Positions 38,048 to 47,131 of a DNA stretch of 64,000 nt are shown here, in pieces (position 1 is the stretch's first letter; each line of letters starts with the position of its first letter). The notes beneath the pieces are model-generated. The model saw nothing but the letters and a program-made list of their open reading frames with translations. It did no database searches and had not been told where the DNA came from. The DNA is from DAITQM01 sp036832975 (GTDB lineage: Bacteria; Pseudomonadota; Gammaproteobacteria; Xanthomonadales; Wenzhouxiangellaceae): NCBI GenBank assembly GCA_036832975.1, contig DAITQM010000001.1, positions 155,634 to 219,633 of the forward strand. Reading direction: 5' to 3'. The translations under genes and the position numbers were made by a program.

Positions 38048-39162
38048 CCGCGCGTCCGCTACTTGCGGTTCAACCCCCCATCAGCGCCGCTCCCGGCACA
38101 ACCGTCGGCTGCCGGCGCAAGAGAACGAAGCGGATTCTCGTAACCGCGCTCTGCTTTCTGTCCAGCAGTCACGGCACCGCCGACCCTGGCGAGCCGTTAC
38201 CGCTTTTTCGCACGGCCGCACCGTTGGAAGTCACCATCAACGCACCCTGGCGCGCGATCGTGCGCGACCGACGAAACCAGGATCCCTACCCGGCGCTGAT
38301 CCAATACCTTACCGAATCCGGCGAGCACGAGCAGTTAACTTTGACGGTCGAGCGGCGCGGCCGGCTGCGCCAGAAAGTCTGCCGCTTTCCGCCCATCATG
38401 TTGCGCTTCGCCCGACAAGATATCGAAGGTACCCCGTTCGAGGGCGACAAATCGATCAAAATGGTTACCCACTGCGATAACGGCAACCGCTGGGAGCAGT
38501 ACTACATTCTGGAAATGCTCGCCTATCAGATCTACAACCTCATCACCGAACGCAGCTTTCGGATCAGGCCGCTGACCGTGACCTATCGCGACAACCGGTC
38601 GGAGCGTGACGACGGACCGCATTTCGCCTTCCTGATCGAGGACGAAAAGCACGTCGCCAAACGCAACGGGCTGAAGAAATTCGAACTGCCCGAAATCCAT
38701 CCGGCTCGGCTGGACCCCGCGGAAAGCAGCCGGTTCGCACTGTTCCAGTACCTGATCGGCAACGTCGACTGGTCGGCACTGGGCGGCCCGCCGGGAGAAG
38801 ATTGCTGCCACAACGCCAAACTGATCGGCCCGGAATCGGGCCAGCCGCTTTACGCCGTACCCTACGACTTCGACTCATCCGGGCTGGTCAACGCCTCTTA
38901 CGCGGCGCCCGGCGAACACCTGCCGATATCGCGGGTGACCGAACGCCTGTTTCGCGGCTTCTGCATGCACAATGCCACATTGGATAGCGCGCGGCTCGAA
39001 TTCATGGCACAGCAGCGCGCGATCGAAGAAATCATCGAACGGGAACCGCGGCTGACACCACGAACGCGGTCCCGCGCCTTGAAGTACTTGAGCAAGTTTT
39101 ACGAAGTGCTCGAAGACCCCGCAAAATTCGCTCGCAAAATCACAAACGCGTGCCGCAAATAG
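38044..39162 (+). CDS. Secreted CotH-kinase-like protein
   Basis: This 372-residue protein starts at GTG overlapping the DUF4956 stop. An N-terminal signal-like segment (ILVTALCFLSSSHGTA) indicates export. The body resembles CotH-like kinase folds: EGDKSIKMVTHC, then YNLITERSFRIRPL, FLIEDEKHVAKR, LIGNVDWSALG and VPYDFDSSGLVNA. CotH proteins are atypical kinases of spore coats; bacterial relatives outside Firmicutes have unknown targets. Coupling with DUF4956 suggests a shared membrane task. The last 23 bases overlap the convergent phosphatase gene. Confidence 0.65.
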   Translation: MTARPLLAVQPPISAAPGTTVGCRRKRTKRILVTALCFLSSSHGTADPGEPLPLFRTAAPLEVTINAPWRAIVRDRRNQDPYPALIQYLTESGEHEQLTLTVERRGRLRQKVCRFPPIMLRFARQDIEGTPFEGDKSIKMVTHCDNGNRWEQYYILEMLAYQIYNLITERSFRIRPLTVTYRDNRSERDDGPHFAFLIEDEKHVAKRNGLKKFELPEIHPARLDPAESSRFALFQYLIGNVDWSALGGPPGEDCCHNAKLIGPESGQPLYAVPYDFDSSGLVNASYAAPGEHLPISRVTERLFRGFCMHNATLDSARLEFMAQQRAIEEIIEREPRLTPRTRSRALKYLSKFYEVLEDPAKFARKITNACRK

Positions 39163-40369
39163 GTATTTCCAGCGCCTCCGTTGTTTTAGACGCGCCTTCG
39201 TCGGTAGGACTATCGCTTTGCTGATCCACAGCAGCCGTTGATTCGGCAGCGGTGTGCAACTCTTCTAATTTTTCGCGCGCCGCCGTACTGTCCGGAAGCA
39301 GTTCGAGAACCTTCTCCAGATAACCGGCAAGGTCCGCTCCCGCCGGCGGCAGTGCGACCTTGCCCGGCGGGTAACCGGCGAACATGCCCTCGCGGGTCAC
39401 CTCCAAATAAGCGACGTGGCCGCCGTACGCGGCGCTGATGCCGGCATCGATCTGGATCACTTGCCCGCCATAGCGCGGCCAGATAATCCCACCGGTAGGC
39501 GTGTGACCAACGACAATTTGCGCCGCGCCATGCTCATCCAGAATCGCTTCGACGGTCGCGGCTGGCGCCGCAGGTGCCTCACCGGCCAGGCCGCGATACC
39601 ACAACGGACCGAATTCGTCAGTGAGGATGCCCAGATCGTTGACGTCGCTCCGCTGCAGCGCGAGATGAACGCGATCGGTCATCGATTCCAGGGTATCGCG
39701 GCAATAGAAACCGCTGATGCCGCCATGAACGAAGATGATGCCGTCGATCTGGATCGCGACCTGCGAATCGTTCACCCATTCAAACATTTCAGCATCTGGA
39801 TTCCAGTTCGGGTTCCAGGCCTGACGGTGTTCAATCCAGCCAAGTGGATGGCTGGTGTACCAGCGGTCGCGAAAATCGGCGGGTAGCTCGGCGAAGCGCT
39901 CCGGATCGCGCGTTTCGAAATCCTTGAGCAGCGAAGCGAAATATCGGTCTCGAATACGCGGCGAGCGCGCCGAAGCGTACGCGAGGTACTCCCCCTCCGT
40001 GACATAACGCAGATCGCCATAGACGTTCATCGCCTCGTGATTGCCGATCAAATGGTGGACACGGCCGCCTTTGCGGCGCGCCTGGCGCGCGAGTTTCGTC
40101 AGGTGCGCGATGATCTTTTTCGTGTCCGGACCGCGATCCGGGATATCGCCCGTCTGGACCAGATGCGTTGCACCGGCGGACCAGCGGCCGCGCTGGTCGA
40201 TCAGCCCGGCGGCGCGCAATGTCCTGATGTAGTTGTCATAGTCACCGTGCAGATCGCCGATAGCGATAATCCGATCAACATCGACCCAATGGTGGCCATC
40301 AACCTCGCGCGGCGCCGCCCCGGCCGAGCAAGCCCCCAGAATCAGACCCAGCAGCAGCGCCATTTTCAT
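39140..40369 (-). CDS. Exported lipoprotein metallophosphoesterase (Shewanella-like phosphatase type)
   Basis: The start at 40367-40369 gives 409 residues with a lipoprotein signal (LLLGLILGACSAG; Cys 14). The calcineurin-like phosphatase motifs are clear: GDLHGDYDN, QTGDIPDRGPD and LIGNHEAMN, then a distal VVGHTPTGG. These bind the two metals of PPP-type phosphatases. The protein probably acts in the periplasm; the substrate is unknown. The open frame upstream of the chosen ATG (21 codons) is not needed. Confidence 0.85.
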   Translation of the reverse strand: MKMALLLGLILGACSAGAAPREVDGHHWVDVDRIIAIGDLHGDYDNYIRTLRAAGLIDQRGRWSAGATHLVQTGDIPDRGPDTKKIIAHLTKLARQARRKGGRVHHLIGNHEAMNVYGDLRYVTEGEYLAYASARSPRIRDRYFASLLKDFETRDPERFAELPADFRDRWYTSHPLGWIEHRQAWNPNWNPDAEMFEWVNDSQVAIQIDGIIFVHGGISGFYCRDTLESMTDRVHLALQRSDVNDLGILTDEFGPLWYRGLAGEAPAAPAATVEAILDEHGAAQIVVGHTPTGGIIWPRYGGQVIQIDAGISAAYGGHVAYLEVTREGMFAGYPPGKVALPPAGADLAGYLEKVLELLPDSTAAREKLEELHTAAESTAAVDQQSDSPTDEGASKTTEALEIPICGTRL

Positions 40370-40894
40370 AGATTGCCACGCACCCATCCGGCCTGTCGCC
40401 TCCCCAAAACTCCAACGCAAATCTAAACCCACAGGAAATATCCCATAACCGAGACATCAGCTATTCGCAATATACCCTATCCTTGCAGCAATTTTGCTCA
40501 ATTTACTTGGGCTATCCCGCCCTCGAGCTACGCTCATATCTGGTATATGAGCTGCGAAAATCGACTCTCGGCCACGCTTTAACAGGGCGTGGCCCGGTGC
40601 CGCTCGTGCCGGGACAGGACAATGGAAGAAAAATTACCGAGCTTCGAGTCCGGATTGGATGCAATGGGGTCGAGTTTGACGAAGTCCGTGCACCTGGCGA
40701 CCCTTGGCTGGTACCAATCGAGGCCAAACGCAGGGCTGGCGTGGCTCCATCTACTGCTGGAATTTGGCAAATGGTGTGATTATACTTCTATACCCAGGAT
40801 CCGCGGCCGCGCAAGCCCTACGCGCAGTTCGAGGACGATTTTGCCGAAACGCTGATCAGCGGCGCGATCTTTGCCACCGACGCGGATCTCACGG
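40370..40894. other. Non-coding or decayed stretch without a recognisable gene
   Basis: After the phosphatase start there are 525 bases with only short, unconserved frames. A piece at about 40793-40899 ending in a stop reads AQFEDDFAETLISGAIFATD and looks like the end of some protein, but I do not recognise it. The only structured item is the repeat at 40490-40525. Confidence 0.5.
40490..40525. repeat. Dispersed repeat, partner of 63933-63968
   Basis: The 36 bases beginning AATTTTGCTC and ending CCCTCG match 63933-63968 at 32 of 36 positions by eye. Both lie beside the 5' end of a minus-strand gene. It is probably a REP/MITE-like element or its remnant. Confidence 0.65.
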
Positions 40895-41026
40895 CTTGAG
40901 GAAATCGCCGGTAGCGGCGCGTTCATGGCTGAGCGCGTCGGTCGCGGCATGCTGATCCGCGCCACGTTCTACACGGTCTTCCGAGGTTACTGGCATGGCA
41001 CGCAGCGGCTGTTCGCGGACAGCTAG
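40895..41026 (+). pseudogene. C-terminal remnant of an M14-type peptidase-like protein
   Basis: In one frame the DNA reads LEEIAGSGAFMAERVGRG, followed by FRGYWHGTQRLFADS and a stop. This matches the usual end of bacterial M14 zinc-carboxypeptidase proteins (an L-x-x-I-A-G segment, R-x-G-R-G, F-R-G-[FY]-W-x-G-T-x-[RK]-L-F). No start or catalytic domain is present in frame. It marks a decayed gene at the edge of the accessory region. The match is from memory of the family, so moderate to low confidence. Confidence 0.4.
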
Positions 41027-41199
41027 TACCTGGCACAGGCGGTACGATCGACCAATTTTGACTGAAGCCGGTCTCATGCCGGGCGCAAAATGAGTAGAAT
41101 CTTCCTGAAATTCCGTGCCGGCGTCGTCGCCGGCGCCGCTACCTGTGGAAGTAGTGAGGATCCGATGGCGACCAGCCTGCATGGCGGCCGGGAACACGC

Positions 41200-41706
41200 A
41201 TGATCGACGAGTTGCACCATCACGTCGTCGATTTGCGGCGCTATGCCTTTGTGTTGTGCCGTGACGCGACCGACGCGGACGACCTCGTGCAGGAGACACT
41301 GCTCAAGGCGATTGCCGCGGCAGACACCTACCGTCCCGAAAAGAACCTGCGGGCGTGGCTGTTCGGAATCCTGCATAACACGTTCGTTTCGCATTGCCGC
41401 CAGTTCGCTCGTCGTGCGCGCGCGACGGCTTTTCTTGAAACGCTGACCGCGCCGACCGGGAACGAGTCGTCCGAGCAGGAGCGGTACGTCGAGGTGCGCC
41501 AGACGCTCAACCTGTTCGCGCGCCTTTCCGAAGAGCAGCGCGGCGCGTTGCTGTTGATCGCGATCGAAGGGCTATCCTATAAAGAGGCTGCCGCGACGTT
41601 GGACGTGCCGGTAGGCACGTTGATGTCGCGCCTTTCGCGAGGACGCGAACGATTGCGGCGGCTGCTTGAGTACGGTGAATCCGCCGCTTCGGCGGCAGCG
41701 GGGTAG
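41200..41706 (+). CDS. ECF-type RNA polymerase sigma factor
   Basis: This 168-residue sigma factor has region 2 (RDATDADDLVQETLLKA, then NLRAWLFGILHNTF) and region 4 with a helix-turn-helix (LSYKEAAATLDVPVGTLMSR). GGGA lies about 9 bases before the ATG. It is followed 6 bases later by an anti-sigma factor with one membrane helix, the normal ECF pair. The two might control the genes downstream, including the Mrp operon, but no promoter copy was recognised. Confidence 0.93.
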   Translation: MIDELHHHVVDLRRYAFVLCRDATDADDLVQETLLKAIAAADTYRPEKNLRAWLFGILHNTFVSHCRQFARRARATAFLETLTAPTGNESSEQERYVEVRQTLNLFARLSEEQRGALLLIAIEGLSYKEAAATLDVPVGTLMSRLSRGRERLRRLLEYGESAASAAAG

Positions 41707-41712
41707 AGAACG

Positions 41713-42486
41713 ATGTCCGAAACCGAACTGAGCGAAATAGAAAACGATCTGCACGCCTACGTCGATGGCGCGCTGGATGATGCCGGCATGGACCGGGTCG
41801 AAGCCTACCTGCGCGCTCATCCGGATGCGGTGGCGAAAGTGCGCGGCTGGTTGCGCCAGAACAAAGCGCTGCACGCCGCCGCGCAGGTTGCACCCGTTGA
41901 TCACCCGGCGCCGGAGATCGACCGCTTGAGGCGGCGACTCGCGGCACGTCTTCTTCCGCACAATCGCACCGTATGGCCACGCGTGGCGGCGTTCGCCGCC
42001 GTATTCGCCGCCGGCTGGTTCGGCCACACCGTGGTCGTACCACTGGTCAGCGGGCCTGCGTACGCGGATGAATACGCGCAGGCGCATCTCATGACCAGCG
42101 CCGCGCCGGAGGAGGTGTTGCCGTTGTCGAACGAACGGGTCAACAGGCTGTTTGCGCGCATCGGTGAAAGCCCGCGGCTGCCGGATCTGAGTTCGCTGGG
42201 CTTTGTCCCCGTCGGCGCGCAATTGCTGCCGAGCGACAATGGCGCCGTATTGCACGTTGCGTATCGCAACGATGCGGGTGTGACCATGTCCTATTTCCTG
42301 TTCCATACCAACGAAGAAGACGAAGTTCCCGTCCACGTCCTGCACCGCAAGGGAGTGTCGTTGGCGTACTGGCAACATGACCGCTCGCGTTACGCCATCG
42401 CTGCTTCACTCACCGATGACCAGATCGCCCGCATTGCGGAAGTCATCGACTCCACATCCGAAAAATTTCCATTCCCCATGGAATAA
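41713..42486 (+). CDS. Transmembrane anti-sigma factor
   Basis: This 257-residue protein begins with the anti-sigma N-terminal pattern (ENDLHAYVDGALDDAGMDRV), then has a single membrane helix (about residues 90-112) and a periplasmic sensor part. The Cys/His zinc motif of zinc anti-sigma factors is not seen. It would hold the ECF factor inactive until an envelope signal arrives. The periplasmic domain resembles no sensor I can name. Confidence 0.88.
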   Translation: MSETELSEIENDLHAYVDGALDDAGMDRVEAYLRAHPDAVAKVRGWLRQNKALHAAAQVAPVDHPAPEIDRLRRRLAARLLPHNRTVWPRVAAFAAVFAAGWFGHTVVVPLVSGPAYADEYAQAHLMTSAAPEEVLPLSNERVNRLFARIGESPRLPDLSSLGFVPVGAQLLPSDNGAVLHVAYRNDAGVTMSYFLFHTNEEDEVPVHVLHRKGVSLAYWQHDRSRYAIAASLTDDQIARIAEVIDSTSEKFPFPME

Positions 42487-42552
42487 AACGCTTCCTCCGG
42501 CGTAGATCACAGTAGAGGCCGTGCCGAGACGGCCGCGGCGACGGAGGAAAAC

Positions 42553-43017
42553 ATGATGTACCGCCCATTCACGGGGTGCTTGCTTGCGTACCTCGTTTTC
42601 ATCGTGCCGGCCTTCGCGGGAGAAACGCTGACCGGCGCCCAACTTGTTGAACGACGTTGCCAGACGCTGATCGAGTCGCCGCAGGAGCCGGCTGACGAGG
42701 TTTGTGTCGCGTTCGTACAGGGCTATCTGGCGGGTCTGAAAGCGGCGGAACGGCCGCCCGCCGCCGAGGGCGTAGCGCAGCATGAAAGTTTTGCCGAGCG
42801 TGCGGCGCGCACACGCGCCCGAGGGCACTTGCAACGCTTTCGCACTTTGCAGGGACGTGAATACTGCGTGCCGGACGATACTTCCGGAGCTGAAGCCATC
42901 CAACGCATCACAGCATACCTGGGCGCTTACTTGCGTGACCGCGACGCGCGCGGCAATGCCGTCGAACTCGTGCACCAGGCACTCACGCAAACCTTTCCGT
43001 GCAACAACAACGACTGA
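42553..43017 (+). CDS. Exported Rap1a/Tai-like domain protein
   Basis: This 154-residue protein has a signal peptide (LLAYLVFIVPAFAGE) and the Rap1a/Tai pattern: CQTLIESP...EVCVAFVQGYLAG, then EYCVPDDTSGAEAIQRI and LTQTFPCNN, with paired cysteines. Rap1a is an immunity protein against type VI effectors in Serratia, but the domain is widespread in exported proteins of unknown role, and no type VI gene is here. It sits 66 bases after the anti-sigma gene and may belong to its regulon. Confidence 0.75.
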   Translation: MMYRPFTGCLLAYLVFIVPAFAGETLTGAQLVERRCQTLIESPQEPADEVCVAFVQGYLAGLKAAERPPAAEGVAQHESFAERAARTRARGHLQRFRTLQGREYCVPDDTSGAEAIQRITAYLGAYLRDRDARGNAVELVHQALTQTFPCNNND

Positions 43018-43127
43018 CGCACCACACCCGGTGGCGCATACACCAACTTGCGGAGGCAGGCGATGTCTTGTACAGACGATAGAGTGGTTTATGCAACGGC
43101 AGGTCGTGGCTGGAACGGGAGCCGCCA

Positions 43128-44606
43128 GTGAGCGCAACGCCTGCCATGACAATGGCGCTGCTGGCGCCGATCGCCGCCGCACTGCTGATACCGGCGGCAC
43201 GACAGCGGCCAAACCTGCGCGAGGCCGTTTCGCTGCTAGCGGCCCTGCTGACGTTTGTTGCGGTGGCATCGCTCTTTGCCGCGGTATCTGACGGCGCGCG
43301 TCCCGAATTGCGTTTGTTCGAGTTCTTTCCTGGCGCGGGCATTGCGTTCGTGGTGGAACCGCTCGGTCTTGGCTTCGGACTGGTCGCGTCGTTCCTGTGG
43401 TTCGTGACGGTGATCTATGCCGTCGGATACATGCGTGCTCATCATGAGCGTAATCAGACGCGATTCTATTCGTTCTTCGCACTGGCGATTGCGGCGACGG
43501 TTGGTGCTGCGTTTGCGGGCAACCTGCTGACGCTATACCTCTTATATGAAAGCCTGACGCTCGCCACCTGGCCGCTGGTAACCCACGGCGGCGGTGACAA
43601 GGATCGTGCCGGTGGACGTACTTACCTGCTCGTGCTGTTCGGTACGTCGCTGTCGTTCCTGTTGTTCGCCCTCGGCTGGACGTACGTGCTGACCGGCACG
43701 CTCGAGTTCACCCCGGGCGGAGTTTTCATGCAGGAGGGGCGGTTGGTTGCGGGCGTCGGGCCGGCAACGCTCGCCGCGCTGTACGCGTTGTTCCTGTTCG
43801 GCACCGGCAAGGCAGCGCTGATGCCGTTCCATCGCTGGCTGCCGGCGGCAATGGTGGCACCGACACCCGTGTCCGCGCTGCTGCACGCGGTGGCGGTCGT
43901 CAAGCTCGGTGTATTCACCATTCTCAAGGTCACAGTGTACATATTCGGCATCGATGTCTTCCGCGAATTCAGCACCGGCCGGATCATGCAGCATGTTGCT
44001 GCCATCACCTTGCTGACTGCGGCAGTGATCGCATTGCGCGAGGACAATCTCAAGCGGCGGCTGGCGTACTCGACCGTCAGCCAGCTCGCCTACATTGTGC
44101 TCGCCGCGTCGCTCGCGAACGAGTTGTCATTGATAGCCGGTGGAATGCAGATCGTGGCGCACGCTTTTGCAAAGATCACCCTGTTCTTTTGCGCTGGCAT
44201 TATTCTCGTTTCCCTGCACAAGAACAAGGTGAGCGAACTGGATGGAATAGGCCGCGCAATGCCGGTAACCATGACGGCATGGTTCGTGGCCAGCCTGTGC
44301 GTGATCGGGCTGCCGTTCACGGGCGGCTTCTGGAGCAAATGGTATCTCGCGCAGGGCGCACTCGTCGCCGGGGAACCGTTGTTCGTGGGTGTGGTACTGC
44401 TCGGTTCGTTGCTGGCTGTTGGGTACCTGTTGCCGCCGGCGGTTCGCGCGTTCTTCCCACCGCCTGAGATCCGCGTTACTTGTGCCACCCGTGTTGAGAC
44501 GCCGCCAGTTGCGGTGTCGGCCCTGGCGCTCACCGCGGCGATCAGCGCGCTGCTGTTCTTCGCCGGACCGCCGATTCTCGGATTTCTCGAGGAGTTTGCA
44601 CAATGA
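43128..44606 (+). CDS. Proton-conducting antiporter-type subunit (NuoM/MrpD-like), first of three
   Basis: This 492-residue protein has about 14 helices and the complex I antiporter-type fold. Key charged residues are seen: Glu in LYLLYESLTLATW, Lys in FLFGTGKAALMPFHRWLPAA and Lys in HAVAVVKLGVFTILK, with a further polar helix near SKWYLAQGAL. GTG is the start, with ACGGGA about 7 bases before it. It heads a nine-gene operon in which each gene overlaps or nearly touches the next. It is not MrpA, because it lacks the long C-terminal extension. Confidence 0.88.
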   Translation: MSATPAMTMALLAPIAAALLIPAARQRPNLREAVSLLAALLTFVAVASLFAAVSDGARPELRLFEFFPGAGIAFVVEPLGLGFGLVASFLWFVTVIYAVGYMRAHHERNQTRFYSFFALAIAATVGAAFAGNLLTLYLLYESLTLATWPLVTHGGGDKDRAGGRTYLLVLFGTSLSFLLFALGWTYVLTGTLEFTPGGVFMQEGRLVAGVGPATLAALYALFLFGTGKAALMPFHRWLPAAMVAPTPVSALLHAVAVVKLGVFTILKVTVYIFGIDVFREFSTGRIMQHVAAITLLTAAVIALREDNLKRRLAYSTVSQLAYIVLAASLANELSLIAGGMQIVAHAFAKITLFFCAGIILVSLHKNKVSELDGIGRAMPVTMTAWFVASLCVIGLPFTGGFWSKWYLAQGALVAGEPLFVGVVLLGSLLAVGYLLPPAVRAFFPPPEIRVTCATRVETPPVAVSALALTAAISALLFFAGPPILGFLEEFAQ

Positions 44607-44908
44607 ATCATCGTAATGTCAGTGCAAGCAACAACGAACAACCGCGGGCTCCGTTCTGGGTGACGCGGCGCGGTGCGCGCGTGGCGCTGGCCATGTTGTA
44701 CGCCTGCACGGCTGCGGTCGTGATCATCGAGGCGATTCATCCTTTTGGTGGCGACGGTCATGGGGTCGAACGTGTTCATGCACTCGAATTCCTGGCTTCC
44801 TACGCCATTTATGGATTTGTCGCTTGTGTGGTGCTGGTACTGCTCGGCCGGTTGCTGCGCCGGTTAGTGATGCGCGGTTCCAACTATTACGGTGAAAGGG
44901 AACAGTGA
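44603..44908 (+). CDS. Small two-helix membrane protein of the Mrp operon
   Basis: This 101-residue protein has two hydrophobic segments (AMLYACTAAVVIIEAIHPF and IYGFVACVVLVLLGRLL). Its start overlaps the upstream antiporter stop (ATGA) and its stop overlaps the next start (TGATG), so it is translated with the large subunits. I recognise no named family. It may be an accessory subunit of this Mrp-like complex. Confidence 0.7.
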   Translation: MNHRNVSASNNEQPRAPFWVTRRGARVALAMLYACTAAVVIIEAIHPFGGDGHGVERVHALEFLASYAIYGFVACVVLVLLGRLLRRLVMRGSNYYGEREQ

Positions 44909-46647
44909 TGCTTGCCGAAGCCCTCCCGATTGCCATCGACTGGAGCCCGATGTCGCTGCCGCCGGCTTTCGTGTTCCTTGGCGGTGCGCTGCTGGTGCTC
45001 GCGGCGGGCGCACTGCGCCTGCAAGCGCTGCAGAAGACGCTGCTGCTGCTGACTCCGGTTGTCGGGCTGGTCAACCTGCTCGGGCTGGATGCCGGCACGG
45101 CCTGGGTTTCGTCACTGTACGACTTCGAACTTGTCGGTCTGCGCGTCGACCGGCTGAGCTTCCTGTTCGGGTTATTGTTCCATCTCGGTGCGTTCATCGC
45201 TTTCCTGTTCGCGTTGCGCGAGCGCGACACCGTGCAGCATGTCGCCGCAATGATCTATGCGGCGAGCGCGCTTGGCGCGGTGTTCGCAGGTGACCTTGTG
45301 ACGCTTTTCTTCTATTGGGAGGGACTGGCGCTAAGCTCGGTTTTCCTGGTCTGGGCACGTCGCACGCACGTCGCCAATCGCGCCGGATTCCGTTACCTGG
45401 TCGTGCACCTTGCGTCGGGCCTGCTGCTGCTTGCAGGTGCGCTATTGCATTACGAACAAACAGGCAGCATCGCATTCGAGCACCTCGGCACCGATACGGC
45501 GGCGGGTTGGCTGATTCTGGCGGCAGTCGGCGTCAAGTGCGGGTTCCCGTTGCTGCACAACTGGATTACCGACGCGTATCCGGAAGCAACACCGAGTGGC
45601 ACCGTATTCTTGAGCATGCTCACGACCAAGGTGGCTGTGTACGCGCTCGCCCGAGGGTTCGCCGGAACCGAACTGTTGATTCCCATCGGCACCGTCATGG
45701 CGGTGTTCCCGATTTTCTATGCCGTGATCGAAAACGATCTCAGGCGCGTGCTCGGCTACAGCATGATCAACCAGATCGGATTTATGGTCGCTGGCATCGG
45801 TATCGGCACGGAACTTGCGATGAACGGGGCCGTCGCGCACGCGTTCAACGAAGTGCTGTTCAAGGGGCTGCTGTTCATGAGCATGGGCGCCGTACTGTTC
45901 CGTGTCGGTCATGTATACGGCAGCGATCTTGGCGGCTTGTACAAGTCCATGCCGTGGACCACCATGTTCTGTGCGGTAGGCGCCGCGTCGATATCCGCGT
46001 TTCCGCTCTTCAACGGTTTCGTTTCCAAGTCGATGATCATGGCCGCAATGGTCGAGCATGGTTACATCTGGTCGTGGCTGGCACTGTTGTTCGCCTCGGC
46101 AGGCGTGTTCCACCATGCCGGCATCAAGATTCCGTATTTCGCTTTCTTCTCGCACGATTCGGGTATCCGAACGCGGGAGGCGCCGTTGAACATGCTGCTC
46201 GCGATGGGCGTTGCCGCTGCACTGTGTATATTTGTCGGCTCCAATCCGCAGGCGCTGTACGCACTGTTGCCGTGGACGGTTGACTACGTGCCGTACACCT
46301 ATCCGCATGTGCTAGCGCAACTGCAGTTGCTGTTCTTCTCCGCGCTGGCATTCGCGTGGCTTAAGCTTTCCGGCATCTATCCACCGGAACTGCATTCGGT
46401 GAACCTGGATGCGGACTGGTCGTATCGCAAGGCTGTACCGCGTGTCGCAATGGGCGTGGTTTCGGTATGGCAGGCGTTCGCGCATGGGCTCGCTGCCGCA
46501 GTGCGTGCTTCCGGCGCACCGTTGCGCAGCGGCCTGTCCACGATGCAGGGCGGCCTCGAGCGTTTCGCCATCAGTGCGACCGCCACCCTGCTGGTTGCAG
46601 TATTGCTGGCGGGGAGTCTGATCATGAATTTCATTTTCGCAGTCTAG
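44908..46647 (+). CDS. Proton-conducting antiporter-type subunit (NuoL/MrpA-N-like), second of three
   Basis: This 579-residue polytopic protein has the NuoL-type core: Glu in FFYWEGLALSSVFL, Lys in VGVKCGFPLLHNWITDAYPE, then SMLTTKVAVYALARGF, and ENDLRRVLGYSMINQIGF. It is shorter than full MrpA and would correspond to the MrpA N-terminal or NuoL role; the missing MrpA C-terminal parts appear fused to MrpB at 47722-48699. ATG at 44908 is chosen over a GTG three bases earlier because of the TGATG overlap. Confidence 0.88.
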   Translation: MLAEALPIAIDWSPMSLPPAFVFLGGALLVLAAGALRLQALQKTLLLLTPVVGLVNLLGLDAGTAWVSSLYDFELVGLRVDRLSFLFGLLFHLGAFIAFLFALRERDTVQHVAAMIYAASALGAVFAGDLVTLFFYWEGLALSSVFLVWARRTHVANRAGFRYLVVHLASGLLLLAGALLHYEQTGSIAFEHLGTDTAAGWLILAAVGVKCGFPLLHNWITDAYPEATPSGTVFLSMLTTKVAVYALARGFAGTELLIPIGTVMAVFPIFYAVIENDLRRVLGYSMINQIGFMVAGIGIGTELAMNGAVAHAFNEVLFKGLLFMSMGAVLFRVGHVYGSDLGGLYKSMPWTTMFCAVGAASISAFPLFNGFVSKSMIMAAMVEHGYIWSWLALLFASAGVFHHAGIKIPYFAFFSHDSGIRTREAPLNMLLAMGVAAALCIFVGSNPQALYALLPWTVDYVPYTYPHVLAQLQLLFFSALAFAWLKLSGIYPPELHSVNLDADWSYRKAVPRVAMGVVSVWQAFAHGLAAAVRASGAPLRSGLSTMQGGLERFAISATATLLVAVLLAGSLIMNFIFAV

Positions 46648-46651
46648 GGAG

Positions 46652-47128
46652 ATGAACGTGCGTTTCGTGCTGACACTCATCCTGTTTGCCGCCGCCTGGC
46701 TGCTGTGGTCGGGAATCTATACGCCCTTACTGCTCGCACTTGGCGCGGCGTCGTGTGCGATGGCGCTATGGCTGGCAAAACGAATGGGGTTTTTCGCCGC
46801 AGACGTTTACACGCTGAACCTTGGCTGGCGGCTGGTGCGGTTCTGGCTGTGGCTGATCGTGGAGATTACCCGTGCGAACGTCACCGTTGCGCGCGTCGTA
46901 TTGCGGCTTGGTTTGCGCGTCGAGCCGTCCGTGGTGACGGTGAATGCCTCGAATCTTCCGCCGCCGCTCCAGGCGATTCTGGCTAATGCAATCACGTTGA
47001 CGCCTGGCACGGTTTCGCTGGACATCAACGACGGACGCATTCGTGTGCATTGTCTGACGAAGAAGATGGCCGACGATCTGCGCGACGGCGAGATGCTGCG
47101 CCGCGTGCGTCGAATGATGCGGGAGTGA
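46652..47128 (+). CDS. mrpE: Mrp antiporter subunit E
   Basis: This 158-residue protein has two N-terminal helices and a cytosolic tail. The family pattern RANVTVARVVLRLGLRVEPSV, then ANAITLTPGTVSLDI, is present. ATG at 46652 is preceded directly by AGGGAG, too near for a ribosome binding site; a GTG at 46658 has better spacing and may be the true start. It is part of the Mrp operon. Confidence 0.92.
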   Translation: MNVRFVLTLILFAAAWLLWSGIYTPLLLALGAASCAMALWLAKRMGFFAADVYTLNLGWRLVRFWLWLIVEITRANVTVARVVLRLGLRVEPSVVTVNASNLPPPLQAILANAITLTPGTVSLDINDGRIRVHCLTKKMADDLRDGEMLRRVRRMMRE

Positions 47129-47131
47129 AGA

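Noticed and set aside
40483..40779. 98-residue frame as a RelE/HigB-like toxin
   Set aside because: A short ELRVR segment recalls RelE toxins, but the rest does not match, the start lies in a repeat, and no antitoxin follows.
42553..43017. Type VI secretion immunity protein
   Set aside because: The Rap1a domain is there, but there is no effector or type VI gene nearby; the family is broader than immunity.
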